Source of the DNA: Cellulophaga sp. L1A9
GTDB taxonomy: Bacteria; Bacteroidota; Bacteroidia; Flavobacteriales; Flavobacteriaceae
Length of the DNA stretch: 64,000 nt
Assembly: GCF_009797025.1 (NCBI RefSeq)
Contig: NZ_CP047027.1
Span: 3,968,001-4,032,000, forward strand
Direction of reading: 5' to 3'
Position numbers and translations under genes: made by a program. Below the pieces are notes generated by a model. The model searched no databases and was not told the DNA's origin. It was given only the letters and a program-made list of their open reading frames with translations. Positions 8,858 to 17,566 of this stretch are shown here, piece by piece. The stretch's first letter is position 1. Each line of letters begins with the position of its first letter.

Positions 8858-8960
8858 GGGTTCCAATAAGGTTTGCTAGATTACTCGAACTGATAGTATA
8901 CTTTAATTGCAACTTGATTCTTGTTCTTGATTCCTAGATTTTATTATTTAACTTTTGTTT

Positions 8961-9533
8961 TTAAAGCGAGTTTTTCAAATTATTATCAATCCATTCCTCC
9001 TTTAGGAGTCCGTAACAGCACGTGTTGCGTTTAAATCCATCTAATAAGTATACATTTTTACGTAAGACGCCTTCTAAAATACAGCCTAATTTTTCTACCG
9101 CTTTACGGGAGGCAACGTTGCGCTCGTCTATTCTAAATTCGATCTTTTCCATATCTAGTTCTGTGAACGCATACTGGAGCATTAAGGCTTTTATTTGTGT
9201 GTTTAATCCAGTACCCTGAAATTCTCGGCCTATCCATGTAGATCCAATCTCTAGCGTTTTGTTTTTCCAATTGATGTTCATAAAACGAGTACTGCCGGCA
9301 TAGCTGCTTATTCTTTTGTCGTAAACAATAAACGGAATACTAGTTTTGGCCTCCTGTTGCTTTAAAGCAATCTTCACATAGTTTTCTAACTCATCATGTT
9401 TTTCAATCGCAGATGGAGAATACTGTACTAATTTAGGCTGTTCGGCAATTGGGTAGAGGTATTCAAAATTTTCCAAGCTCAGTGGTGTGAGTTTTACAAC
9501 ATCGTTTTCTAGTGTAATGGCTTTGGTTTTCAT
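8961..9533 (-). CDS. GNAT family N-acetyltransferase (RimJ/RimL type)
   Basis: The 190-residue product has the layout of RimL-like acetyltransferases. An N-terminal LTPLSLENFEYLYPI strand-helix is followed by the central strand IEIGSTWIG-type segment (LEIGSTWIGREFQGTGLN), which holds the acetyl-CoA pyrophosphate loop. The KIEFRIDERNVASRKAVEKLGC segment comes next, where RimL-type proteins carry the conserved Asn and Ser/Ala. The acceptor (protein N-terminus or a small molecule) cannot be told from sequence. Its ATG immediately adjoins the stop of the upstream hydrolase gene, so the two are translationally coupled in one leftward operon. The family is clear, the substrate unknown. Confidence 0.9.
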   Translation of the reverse strand: MKTKAITLENDVVKLTPLSLENFEYLYPIAEQPKLVQYSPSAIEKHDELENYVKIALKQQEAKTSIPFIVYDKRISSYAGSTRFMNINWKNKTLEIGSTWIGREFQGTGLNTQIKALMLQYAFTELDMEKIEFRIDERNVASRKAVEKLGCILEGVLRKNVYLLDGFKRNTCCYGLLKEEWIDNNLKNSL

Positions 9534-10178
9534 TTAGACTAAATTATTAATAATTTCTTTTCTCACTTCATGTCCGCCTTCAAAAGTGGTGATTTCTGCT
9601 TTATTATTAAATAAAGTCGCTATTTTTTTGGACTCAGATTTCATACGCTCCTCATTTAAGTATTCGTCATTAGTACCAACAATAATTTTTACTTGCGTGT
9701 GTTGCTCTTCTAAAAATTTAAATTCTTCAGGAGTCATCTCATTCGGTATTCCTCCGGCATAAAGTACGAGCTGATTACATTTTACGCGATTCAAGACAGT
9801 CCACCTAGAAGCAATAGAAACCCCTTGGGAGAAGCCGAAAACAATAAGGTTGGTGTTTTCTGGCAATTGTTCCGCAGCAAAAACAGCATCTAAATAGCTA
9901 GAAACATTTTCCATTTCTAATGCCGTATTTTCTTTCGTGAGCCAACTTGCCCCTACATGCACATACTTTCCGTTTAAATAATATTTAGAAGGTGCTTGTG
10001 GAGCGATGATATAATTTTCATCTGGATTCAAGGCATTAAAATACCTGAGGAAGTACCTACTCAAATAGCCGATCCCGTGAAAAACAATCCAAACATTTTT
10101 TGTTTTTGCCGTAAGCGTATTTAGGGTTTCGTAGGTATTTCTAGTGGTATATGAAACTTGTTTTTCTGTTGTATTCAT
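9534..10178 (-). CDS. Alpha/beta hydrolase, carboxylesterase / phospholipase-like
   Basis: A 214-residue serine hydrolase of the short esterase type. An N-terminal WIVFHGIG strand supplies the oxyanion hole. The nucleophile elbow GFSQG has Ser117, the acid is Asp171 in GTNDEYL, and the base is His203 in GGHEV, so the triad is complete. The length and motif spacing fit the phospholipase/carboxylesterase (YpfH-like) subfamily. There is no signal peptide, so it should be cytoplasmic. The substrate is unknown, probably a short or medium acyl ester. It is the first gene of a two-gene operon with the acetyltransferase. Confidence 0.88.
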   Translation of the reverse strand: MNTTEKQVSYTTRNTYETLNTLTAKTKNVWIVFHGIGYLSRYFLRYFNALNPDENYIIAPQAPSKYYLNGKYVHVGASWLTKENTALEMENVSSYLDAVFAAEQLPENTNLIVFGFSQGVSIASRWTVLNRVKCNQLVLYAGGIPNEMTPEEFKFLEEQHTQVKIIVGTNDEYLNEERMKSESKKIATLFNNKAEITTFEGGHEVRKEIINNLV

Positions 10179-10208
10179 TTGAGTTTTTTCAGGAATTGCA
10201 GTTCAGTC

Positions 10209-10286
10209 ATGAAATTTAATAAGAATATTCAAATTGTGCTTCTAATCATTGCTTTTGTTGTTCTAGGAATCGTTAATTTTACATAA
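10209..10286 (+). CDS. Possible 25-aa single-span membrane peptide
   Basis: An ATG at 10209 opens a frame for 25 residues, beginning MKFNKNIQ and continuing as one hydrophobic helix (IVLLIIAFVVLGIVNF) to a TAA at 10284-10286. Two Lys on the N-terminal side suggest an N-in orientation. It ends 9 bp before the start of the hotdog thioesterase gene and could be its small leader cistron. There is no homology evidence, and AT-rich DNA yields such frames by chance, so this is only a candidate. Confidence 0.35.
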   Translation: MKFNKNIQIVLLIIAFVVLGIVNFT

Positions 10287-10295
10287 AATGAGTTC

Positions 10296-10718
10296 ATGGA
10301 AGATTATAAAGAGAAAATACTAAAGATTTGCAATGATACCTGTAAGGGTACTTTGATGGAAACTTTAGATATTACTTATGTTGATGTTGGAGAAAATTAT
10401 TTGGTAGGTAAAATGCCGGTGACATCAAAAGTTTTTCAGCCTGATGGTGTTTTACATGGAGGGGCCATGGTAGCTCTTGCGGAAAGCGTAGGTAGTGCAG
10501 CATCTTATATTTTCTTAAATGCACAAGAAGTTACGGTTCGTGGATTGGAAATTTCAGCAAATCATGTAAAAAGTATTCGCGAAGGTTTCGTATATGCAAA
10601 AGCAATAGTTATTCATAAGGGGCGAACCACTCAAGTCTGGGATATTAAACTTACCGATGCGAATGACAATTTAATTTCTATTTGTAAACTTACGACCATA
10701 TCATTACCTAAAAAGTAA
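10296..10718 (+). CDS. Hotdog-fold acyl-CoA thioesterase (PaaI / MenI type)
   Basis: A 140-residue hotdog protein of the PaaI family. The active-site segment reads DGVLHGGAMVALAESVGSAA, with the HGG loop and a Glu in the catalytic position of the helix that follows. The C-terminal strands include IVIHKGRTTQVWDIKLTD. Such enzymes hydrolyse acyl-CoA thioesters. It lies directly in front of menF, 1 nt separating its stop from the next ATG. It is therefore a good candidate for 1,4-dihydroxy-2-naphthoyl-CoA thioesterase, the MenI step of menaquinone synthesis. The fold call is firm; the MenI assignment rests on context. Confidence 0.88.
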   Translation: MEDYKEKILKICNDTCKGTLMETLDITYVDVGENYLVGKMPVTSKVFQPDGVLHGGAMVALAESVGSAASYIFLNAQEVTVRGLEISANHVKSIREGFVYAKAIVIHKGRTTQVWDIKLTDANDNLISICKLTTISLPKK

Positions 10719-10719
10719 T

Positions 10720-11826
10720 ATGTTGCACGATTTTTTTTCTAAAGCAAAAAACCATTTTAAGGCTTCAAAACCATTTGTTTTGTATCGGAAACCTTCAGAA
10801 ACTACCGTTAATGGCTTGTTTCAAAACGATGATGAACTTCATTATGTAGAAGACTTCTCGAAAAGCGGTTTTGTTTTTGCTCCGTTTAATGCAGATGATA
10901 AGATTATTTTATTACAGCCAGATGAAAAACATGTGGTCGAATATACAGCTTCGGAAAGCACCAAGGAACTTGCTAGTATACCTTTGGAGGCAGATGATGA
11001 TCAGAAAGAATTCCATATCAATTTAGTGCGAAAAGGTATTGAATTGATTGAAAAGGATGAATTAAAAAAAGTGGTGCTTTCTAGAAAATTGGAAGTAGTA
11101 ACAAATAAGTCGGCCTTTACGTTATTTGAAGCTTTACTCGCCAATTATTCAAATGCATTTTGTTACCTCTGGTACCACCCTAGAATAGGTTTGTGGTTGG
11201 GAGCAACTCCTGAAATTTTGCTCAGAACAGAAAATAAACAACTCAAGACCATGTCTCTCGCTGGGACCAAAAAAGTAGAAGAAGGGAAAGCTCCCGTTTG
11301 GGAAAAAAAAGAATTAGAGGAACAGAAATTAGTTACGGATTATATCGCATCAGCCTTAGAATTTAGTGTAGCTAATTTAACTATTTCGGAAACGGAATCT
11401 TTAAAAGCTGGGAGTTTATGGCATTTAAGAACATCAGTTTCAGGAAGATTATCTGCCTATAATTTAAAAGAAATTATTACCGCGTTACACCCTACGCCAG
11501 CGGTGTGTGGATTACCGAAAATACAAGCGAAAGCTTTTATTTTAGCACATGAAAATTATGATAGAGAATACTACACCGGTTTTTTAGGCGAGCTTAATTT
11601 TAAAGAAGAGAATTTTCGATCTGGCAATAGGCGTAATAGAGAAAATCAGGCTTATAGAACGGTTAAAAATACCACATCGCTTTACGTAAACCTTAGATGC
11701 ATGCAATTAAAAGATAAAAAGGCATTGGTATATGTAGGAGGCGGAATTACACAGGAATCGGATCCCGAAAAAGAATGGGAAGAAACGGTAGCAAAAAGTA
11801 ATACAATGCTTAAAGTTGTGTTGTAA
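10720..11826 (+). CDS. menF: Isochorismate synthase (menaquinone pathway)
   Basis: This enzyme converts chorismate to isochorismate, the entry to menaquinone synthesis. The 368-residue product belongs to the chorismate-binding (EntC/MenF/PabB) superfamily. Seen motifs are VVLSRKLEV, WLGATPEILL, LKTMSLAGTKK, the HPTPAVCGLPK segment and the C-terminal YVGGGIT with SDPEKEWEE, which holds Mg-binding glutamates. The short N-terminal region is typical of the Bacteroidota form. It sits between the hotdog thioesterase and menD, with 1 nt and 24 nt gaps, forming one rightward operon. EntC-type siderophore use is unlikely in this context. Confidence 0.93.
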   Translation: MLHDFFSKAKNHFKASKPFVLYRKPSETTVNGLFQNDDELHYVEDFSKSGFVFAPFNADDKIILLQPDEKHVVEYTASESTKELASIPLEADDDQKEFHINLVRKGIELIEKDELKKVVLSRKLEVVTNKSAFTLFEALLANYSNAFCYLWYHPRIGLWLGATPEILLRTENKQLKTMSLAGTKKVEEGKAPVWEKKELEEQKLVTDYIASALEFSVANLTISETESLKAGSLWHLRTSVSGRLSAYNLKEIITALHPTPAVCGLPKIQAKAFILAHENYDREYYTGFLGELNFKEENFRSGNRRNRENQAYRTVKNTTSLYVNLRCMQLKDKKALVYVGGGITQESDPEKEWEETVAKSNTMLKVVL

Positions 11827-11850
11827 TTTTGTTCCAATAAAACAATTACA

Positions 11851-13605
11851 TTGAAATACTCTACAATACCCTCTGCACAAACGGTCGCTCATTATTGCAA
11901 AATATATGGCATAAAAGATATTGTTATCTCTCCAGGTTCGCGAAATGCGCCATTAACCATAACTTTTACAGAAGATGAATACTTCAATTGTTTCAGTGTT
12001 GTAGATGAACGTTGCGCTGCTTTTTTCGCATTGGGTATGGCGCAGCAACAACAGAAACCTGTTGCGGTGCTGTGTACTTCGGGGAGCGCGCTTTTAAATT
12101 ATTATCCGGCTATTTCAGAAGCTTTCTATAGCGATATTCCACTAGTGGTAATATCAGCTGATAGACCGTCTTATAAGATAGATATTGGAGACGGACAAAC
12201 TATACGTCAAGATCACGTGTTTGATCGTCACATTGGGTATTCGGCGAACTTAAAGTTAGATGTAAGTCACGCTACAGAAACGATAAAAAAACAGGGGAAA
12301 GGCTTGCTTAGTTTAAGTATGTCAGTAGAAAAGCAACAAGCGCAAATAGAAGCGTATAACGATAAAGAGTTAGGACAGGCATTTCAATTAGCCATTGAGA
12401 CCATGTCTCCGGTACATATAAATGTGCCATTTGAAGAGCCTTTATACAATACCACTACGACACCTAATCACCAGCCCGCTTTAGTGTATCAGAAGCCTGT
12501 ACTTGAGGCGGTAGAAGATTTGTCTGCTTTTGCAGCCACTTGGAACAACGCAAAACGTAAATTAGTTTTGGTAGGAGTAGAGTATCCTAATGCGGTAGCT
12601 CAAGAATACCTTGATGTTTTAGCGAATGATGCATCGGTTATTGTACTGACAGAAACAACATCAAACTTACATCATCCTAATTTTTTTAAGAGTATCGATA
12701 GTCTTATTGCTCCTATAGAAAAATCGGCCAATAGTGATGAGCTATTCAAAAAATTACAACCCGATCTAATTCTTACCTTCGGCGGACTCATAGTATCTAA
12801 GAAAATAAAGAGTTTCTTGCGCAAGTATAAAGCAGCACAGCATTGGCATATTGATGCGAAGAAAGCATACGACACTTTTTTTTCTATTACACATCATTTT
12901 GAAACATCAGAAAATACTTTTTTTAAGTCTTTTCTGCCGAAAGTAAAACCTATTGACAGTGACTATTATTCCTATTGGGCTGCAGTGAAAAAAAAGTATG
13001 AGGCCAAACGAAATCAATATCTAAAGGAAATTCCATTTTCAGATATGTTAGCTTTCTCAAAAGTTGCAAATTCGATTCCAGAAAACTACCAGTTACATTT
13101 AGCAAATAGTTCTACGGTGCGTTATGCACAATTATTTACCATAGCTCCAAGTATCACTGTTTTTTGCAATCGTGGTACTAGTGGTATAGATGGGTCTACG
13201 TCTACAGCTGTAGGAGCTGCAGTTTATAATCAAAAACCGACTTTGTTAATTACAGGGGATCTTAGTTTTTTATACGATAGTAATGGTTTGTGGAATAAAA
13301 ATATACGTTCAGATTTTAGAATTATTGTTCTTAATAATGACGGTGGCGGAATCTTTAGGATTTTACCTGGTCAAGAAGAAACTGAGAATTTTGAAACCTT
13401 TTTTGAGACCACTCATGCAATAGATTTAGCAAAATTGTGCAGTAGTTATGATATTTCACATGAAGCGGTAGAAAATGAGAAAAACTTAGAAAAAGCCCTG
13501 ATTAATTTTTATAAAAGCAGTAAAATACCTAAATTGTTAGAGATAAAAACTCCCAGATTTATTAATAATAAAATTTTGCTTAGTTATTTTGATTTTATAT
13601 CTTAG
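11851..13605 (+). CDS. menD: 2-succinyl-5-enolpyruvyl-6-hydroxy-3-cyclohexene-1-carboxylate synthase MenD
   Basis: A thiamine-diphosphate enzyme that joins isochorismate and 2-oxoglutarate. The 584-residue product starts with an unusual TTG at 11851, chosen because family members begin MKYS-IP-AQT and no ATG is near. Visible motifs are VISPGSRNAPLT, CTSGSALLNYYPAI with the Gly-rich loop, GDGQTIRQDHVF, GTSGIDGSTSTAVGAA, and the ThDP-binding NNDGGGIFRILPG. The length is normal. It follows menF after 24 nt. The gene is cytoplasmic and the family call is unambiguous. Confidence 0.96.
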   Translation: MKYSTIPSAQTVAHYCKIYGIKDIVISPGSRNAPLTITFTEDEYFNCFSVVDERCAAFFALGMAQQQQKPVAVLCTSGSALLNYYPAISEAFYSDIPLVVISADRPSYKIDIGDGQTIRQDHVFDRHIGYSANLKLDVSHATETIKKQGKGLLSLSMSVEKQQAQIEAYNDKELGQAFQLAIETMSPVHINVPFEEPLYNTTTTPNHQPALVYQKPVLEAVEDLSAFAATWNNAKRKLVLVGVEYPNAVAQEYLDVLANDASVIVLTETTSNLHHPNFFKSIDSLIAPIEKSANSDELFKKLQPDLILTFGGLIVSKKIKSFLRKYKAAQHWHIDAKKAYDTFFSITHHFETSENTFFKSFLPKVKPIDSDYYSYWAAVKKKYEAKRNQYLKEIPFSDMLAFSKVANSIPENYQLHLANSSTVRYAQLFTIAPSITVFCNRGTSGIDGSTSTAVGAAVYNQKPTLLITGDLSFLYDSNGLWNKNIRSDFRIIVLNNDGGGIFRILPGQEETENFETFFETTHAIDLAKLCSSYDISHEAVENEKNLEKALINFYKSSKIPKLLEIKTPRFINNKILLSYFDFIS

Positions 13606-13645
13606 GCAAACATTAATATTCTTAAATAAAAGAACACTAACAATT

Positions 13646-13990
13646 ATGAGTAAAAGAGACGAATTAATCGTAAAGTATGCAGCGGACATTAAAGATAAAT
13701 TTGGTGAAGCGCCTGACATGGATTTATTAACAAAAGTTGCTATAGGATTAGGTCCAGCAATATACAATGCAGATGCTTCTAAAGTTTCTGGAGGTGACCA
13801 AAAAGAAAAAGATACGGTTAAGAATAACTTCTTAATTAAAAAATTAGGAATGACAGAAAATGCTGATATGATGCCAGCAATTGAAAGTGTTTTAGAAAAG
13901 TATGGTTCTTCTAACCGTAACAAGCACAGAGCTGTTGTTTATTATATGCTAGCAAAACATTTTAAAAAACAAGCTGTTTATAACAAATAA
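13646..13990 (+). CDS. DUF2853 family protein
   Basis: The 114-residue product starts at 13646 (MSKRDELIVKYA); an upstream ATG overlapping menD by 17 nt would add 19 residues that look like leader. The sequence matches DUF2853: a helical N-terminal segment KDKFGEAPDMDLL, then KVAIGLGPAIYNADASKVSG and FLIKKLGM, with a basic C-terminus. It is a small cytoplasmic all-alpha protein of unknown function. In this window it follows menD by 40 bp and is closed by a strong terminator, so it probably ends the men operon transcript. Confidence 0.85.
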   Translation: MSKRDELIVKYAADIKDKFGEAPDMDLLTKVAIGLGPAIYNADASKVSGGDQKEKDTVKNNFLIKKLGMTENADMMPAIESVLEKYGSSNRNKHRAVVYYMLAKHFKKQAVYNK

Positions 13991-14010
13991 ACCAAGCGAT
14001 ACTATTAAGA

Positions 14011-14040
14011 GCCGTTTCATAAAAATGAAACGGCTTTTTT
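14011..14040 (+). terminator. Rho-independent terminator behind DUF2853
   Basis: A perfect 10-bp stem GCCGTTTCAT / ATGAAACGGC with an AAAA loop is followed by six T residues. Confidence 0.92.
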
Positions 14041-14088
14041 GTTTCTACGAATCAACGAATTTTTTTATAAAATTTATCTTATAAAACG

Positions 14089-14096
14089 TACTTTTG
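14089..14096 (+). promoter_or_regulatory. TAnnTTTG -7 box abutting the cvfB-like start codon
   Basis: TACTTTTG matches the -7 consensus and its last base is 5 nt before the ATG at 14101, the same spacing as at 6490-6502. Transcription would begin at about the first base of the ATG, predicting a leaderless message. A -33 TTG at 19-23 bp is not evident. Confidence 0.45.
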
Positions 14097-14100
14097 CAAC

Positions 14101-14931
14101 ATGATAGAATTAGGTAATTACAACACATTAGAAATTTTAAGAGATACCAGTGTTGGACTTTTTTTAGGTGACGAAGAAGGTAATGATGTTTTGTTGCCAA
14201 ATAAATACGTTCCAGAAATTTACGAAATAGGGGATAAGCTTACTGTTTTCTGCTATTTAGATTTTGATGAACGCCCAGTAGTGACCTCTTTAACGCCTTA
14301 TATATTTAGAGATACTTTTAGACTTTTAAAGGTTGTAGAAGTAAATAATATTGGTGCATTTTTAGATTGGGGTCTAGAAAAGCATCTTTTGGTTCCGTTT
14401 AGAGAACAACGCGAACGTATGCAAGAAGGACAATGGTATGTTATTTACTGTTACCTTGATGAAAAATCATTCCGATTAGTAGGGTCAAATAAAATCGATA
14501 AATTCTTAGACAATGAAGAATTAACGGTAGAAGTGAATGAAGAAGTAGATTTGGTGGTTACGAGACAGAACGACTTAGGATGGGATGTTATCATCAATGA
14601 TAAACATAAAGGACTTGTTTATACCGATCAAGTTTTTAAGAAGATAGCGGTCGGTGATACGCTTAAGGGGTATATAAAGCATATTAGACCTGATCATAAA
14701 ATAGATGTAAATCTAAAGCCAATTGGGTATGAAAGTATAGAACCAGCAGCCAATGTTATTTACAATAGATTGGAAAAAGAAGGTGGTTTTCTAAACTTGC
14801 ACGATAAATCTTCTCCAGATGAAATTAGTGCCAAATTGCAGATGAGTAAAAAAGTTTTTAAGAAGAGTATTGGTACTTTGTATAAAGATCGTAAGATTGC
14901 TATAAAGCCAGATGGTATTTATTTGCTTTAA
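14101..14931 (+). CDS. CvfB-like S1-domain RNA-binding protein
   Basis: A 276-residue protein of the CvfB/YitL family: three S1-like OB-fold domains followed by a winged helix. The N-terminal segment GNYNTLEILRDTSVGLFLGD, the PNKYVPEIYEIGD strand, FLDWGLEKHLLVPFREQRERM in the second domain, and the winged-helix tail MSKKVFKKSIGTLYKDRKI fit the family closely. Members bind RNA; CvfB of Staphylococcus affects virulence gene expression. The role in flavobacteria is not established. Its -7 box lies only 5 nt from the ATG. Confidence 0.92.
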   Translation: MIELGNYNTLEILRDTSVGLFLGDEEGNDVLLPNKYVPEIYEIGDKLTVFCYLDFDERPVVTSLTPYIFRDTFRLLKVVEVNNIGAFLDWGLEKHLLVPFREQRERMQEGQWYVIYCYLDEKSFRLVGSNKIDKFLDNEELTVEVNEEVDLVVTRQNDLGWDVIINDKHKGLVYTDQVFKKIAVGDTLKGYIKHIRPDHKIDVNLKPIGYESIEPAANVIYNRLEKEGGFLNLHDKSSPDEISAKLQMSKKVFKKSIGTLYKDRKIAIKPDGIYLL

Positions 14932-15086
14932 AATAGGGGGTTATATTATCTTATCTGCAATAACATGATTTTCAGTGAAATAATACCGTAAAATGTTTCC
15001 ATTCTTTTTCAGAAATATATACATTTACAATTAAACGAACAGTTTTTATTTGAAATAGAAATAATTCCCCTAATAACAAGTTTAAT

Positions 15087-15689
15087 ATGCCATTTATTGA
15101 AGAAAGCGATTTACTTGACTTACATAAGGACATCGATAAAGCTCAAATTCTTAATGAGCGCCTTTTAGATCAGATTAAGTTTAAGAATAAAGAACTTAAA
15201 AGAAATAAAATACAAAGAAATATTCTTGCAGGGGTTACAAGTGTATTTTTATTAGGAATTTTTGCATTGTATGTATTTAATGCAGGCAGAAGAAGTAGTG
15301 CCCCTGATAGCACTAATAATAAACTGGTTGTTTATGATTTAGATAGTTTAGATGCTATTAAGTCTAGAATGGATAATTTAAAATTGAAAAATGAGGAACT
15401 TAGTAATGTGAAGGAGTTTTACCTTGCTAAAGAATTTTTAGATAAAGAAAAAATATATTCTGTTCAAATCAAATCGTTTGTAGATAATAACGTGACCTTA
15501 GCTTCAGAATCATTAACAAACACCTTGTTTGTAAAAACAAATCCGTTTTACTCGTATTCCTTAGGTAATTTTGAAACTATTGAAGAAGCAAGATCATTCC
15601 GGTATCAACTGGTGAAAATGGGCTTTGATGATGCCTTTGTGGCATCCTACCAAAATGGGAAACGCATACAAATAGAAGACCCTTACTAG
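15087..15689 (+). CDS. Membrane-anchored coiled-coil protein with SPOR-like C-terminus
   Basis: The 200-residue product has a charged, helical N-terminal 45 residues rich in Lys. One membrane segment (ILAGVTSVFLLGIFALYVF, about residues 45-63) follows, then a coiled coil near residues 85-115 (DSLDAIKSRMDNLKLKNEEL). The C-terminal region YSVQIKSFV ... LGNFETIEEARSFRYQLVKMGFDDAFVA has the pattern of a SPOR domain, which binds denuded peptidoglycan at division sites in other bacteria. It reads into menA with 1 nt between the stop and the TTG, so the genes are cotranscribed. The SPOR call is tentative. Confidence 0.75.
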   Translation: MPFIEESDLLDLHKDIDKAQILNERLLDQIKFKNKELKRNKIQRNILAGVTSVFLLGIFALYVFNAGRRSSAPDSTNNKLVVYDLDSLDAIKSRMDNLKLKNEELSNVKEFYLAKEFLDKEKIYSVQIKSFVDNNVTLASESLTNTLFVKTNPFYSYSLGNFETIEEARSFRYQLVKMGFDDAFVASYQNGKRIQIEDPY

Positions 15690-15690
15690 A

Positions 15691-16599
15691 TTGACAAAAT
15701 TTAAAGCATGGTTAAACGCAGCAAGACTGCGTACTTTACCATTATCTATCTCTGGAATTATTGTGGGTGCCGCATTAGGCGATTTCTACGGATACCAAAA
15801 CTGGACCATTTTTGTTCTGGCACTCTTTACTACAATAGGGTTTCAAGTTACTTCTAACTTCGCAAATGATTATGGTGACGGTGTAAAAGGAACAGACAAC
15901 GAAGAAAGAGTAGGTCCTAAAAGAGCATTGCAAAGTGGTATTTTAACTAGAGAAGAATTAAAAAAAGGAATTATCGTTTCTATTATTATCGATTTATTTC
16001 TTTCCATCACCTTGTTAATTGTAGCTTTTGGGTTAGAAAATTACCTGTTAATTTTATTGTTTTTTGGTATGGCGCTTGCTAGTGTTTGGGCAGCCATAAA
16101 ATATACAGTAGGGACTTCAGCATATGGCTATAGAGGTTTAGGAGATCTTTTTGTTTTTATCTTTTTTGGTTTGCTAGCCGTATTAGGTTCACTATTTTTA
16201 TTTACTAAATTCTTAACTTTTTCATCTATATTGCCTGCAATAGCCATTGGTTTATTGAGTACAGCCGTGTTAAACTTAAATAATCTTAGAGATGCTATTT
16301 CAGATAAAAATGCGGGTAAAAATACTTTAGTTGTTAAAATGGGGTATGCCAATGGTAAGATTTATCATTATGCGCTTTTGATTTTTTCATTTTTAAGCAT
16401 GATGGGTTTTATAGTCGTAAACTACACAGCTTGGTATAATCTTATTCCTCTAATCCTGTTTATTCCGATTGTTTTACATGCAAAACGTGTTTCTAAAACA
16501 ACAGAACCTTATTTATTAGATCCTGAACTAAAGAAAGTGGCCTTAAATACATTTTTTCTTGCCGTTATCTTTTATTTAAGTTTTAATATTTTTTCGTAG
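15691..16599 (+). CDS. menA: 1,4-dihydroxy-2-naphthoate polyprenyltransferase MenA
   Basis: MenA attaches the prenyl chain to dihydroxynaphthoate in the inner membrane. The 302-residue product is of the UbiA prenyltransferase superfamily with about eight hydrophobic helices. The first Asp-rich motif appears as NDYGDGVKGTDNEERVGPKRAL, and the second lies in LNNLRDAISDKNAGKNTL. The start is TTG at 15691 (MTKFKAWLNAARLRTLPLS), which fits homologues; it follows the SPOR-like gene by 1 nt. The stop overlaps a -7-like box used by the next gene. Confident call. Confidence 0.95.
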   Translation: MTKFKAWLNAARLRTLPLSISGIIVGAALGDFYGYQNWTIFVLALFTTIGFQVTSNFANDYGDGVKGTDNEERVGPKRALQSGILTREELKKGIIVSIIIDLFLSITLLIVAFGLENYLLILLFFGMALASVWAAIKYTVGTSAYGYRGLGDLFVFIFFGLLAVLGSLFLFTKFLTFSSILPAIAIGLLSTAVLNLNNLRDAISDKNAGKNTLVVKMGYANGKIYHYALLIFSFLSMMGFIVVNYTAWYNLIPLILFIPIVLHAKRVSKTTEPYLLDPELKKVALNTFFLAVIFYLSFNIFS

Positions 16600-16604
16600 C
16601 TTTG
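16597..16604 (+). promoter_or_regulatory. Possible -7 box for the response regulator gene
   Basis: TAGCTTTG fits TAnnTTTG and overlaps the menA stop codon. A start about 4-5 nt later gives a leader of some 28 nt to the TTG at 16637. No TTG is seen at the -33 position, so support is partial. Confidence 0.35.
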
Positions 16605-16636
16605 GCTTACATAACTTTAATAAACTAAAACCAAAT

Positions 16637-17401
16637 TTGGAGCAGCCCATTAAAATTCTTATAGTAGAAGATAACGTGATCATTGCTGATGATATGCAAT
16701 CAATGTTAGAGGAGATTGGTTATGAGATTGTTGATAATGTTATCGTTTATGAACAAGCGATAGAAGTACTAAAAACAAAGCAAGTAGATCTTGTTTTGAT
16801 TGATATTATTCTTGCTTCTGATAAAACAGGAATAGATTTAGGAAAACACATTAGAGAAAAATATAATATTCCTTTCATCTTCGTAACATCAAACTCAGAT
16901 AGAGCAACTGTAGAAAATGCAAAAACCGTAAAACCAAACGGGTATCTTGTAAAGCCTTTTGAGCAGCAAGATTTGTATACGTCTATAGAAATTGCATTAT
17001 CAAGTTTTAATTATAATGAGAAAGCATCAGAAAATAATAATGCACCTACAGAAGAGGTTCCTGATGATAAACTAGTATCGAACAGCGTTCTTAAAGATTC
17101 TATTTTTGTTAAAAAGCAACATCTTTATTATAGAATTCAGTTTGGTGATATACAGTTTATAAAAGCGGACAACGTATACCTTGAAGTAAATACAGTAGAT
17201 AAGAAGTTCTTAGTGCGTTCTCCTCTAAAAGATTACTTAGAGAAGTTACCGTCAAACAAGTTTTATAGAGCTCATAAATCCTATATTGTTAATGTAGATC
17301 ATATTGAAGCCATTAACTCTAAAGATATTTTAATCAATAATAATTTAATACCGATCTCTAAAGAGTTTAAGGAGTTTATTATTTCGGCGATGAATTCTTA
17401 G
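16637..17401 (+). CDS. LytTR-family response regulator
   Basis: The 254-residue product has a receiver domain (residues about 5-122) with acidic pocket ED11-12, phospho-acceptor Asp56 in LVLIDIILA, the Thr/Ser switch in FIFVTSNS, and Lys in GYLVKPF. A linker follows, then a LytTR DNA-binding domain (about 160-254) with FGDIQFIKADNVYLEV and FYRAHKSYIVNVDHIEAI. The start is TTG at 16637. It is separated from the histidine kinase gene by 439 bp with a terminator and a second promoter, so the two are neighbours but not a simple operon. LytTR regulators bind direct or imperfect repeats upstream of their targets. Confidence 0.93.
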   Translation: MEQPIKILIVEDNVIIADDMQSMLEEIGYEIVDNVIVYEQAIEVLKTKQVDLVLIDIILASDKTGIDLGKHIREKYNIPFIFVTSNSDRATVENAKTVKPNGYLVKPFEQQDLYTSIEIALSSFNYNEKASENNNAPTEEVPDDKLVSNSVLKDSIFVKKQHLYYRIQFGDIQFIKADNVYLEVNTVDKKFLVRSPLKDYLEKLPSNKFYRAHKSYIVNVDHIEAINSKDILINNNLIPISKEFKEFIISAMNS

Positions 17402-17428
17402 TAGTAAGAATTTATTAAATGATTATTT

Positions 17429-17460
17429 AAAGCTGATTAATATATTAATCAGCTTTTTTT
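17429..17460 (+). terminator. Palindromic terminator after the response regulator gene
   Basis: AGCTGATTAATA at 17431-17442 pairs exactly with TATTAATCAGCT at 17443-17454 and runs into seven or more T residues. It ends the response regulator transcript before the kinase gene. Confidence 0.85.
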
Positions 17461-17566
17461 TGTTTAAAAAAGAACGATGAAATACAAGTGAAAAACAAAA
17501 AAGGATTGTTTACCACATAAATTTAAGGGTACACAACAAAATGAATGCCACTTTGAAGGATAGCTA

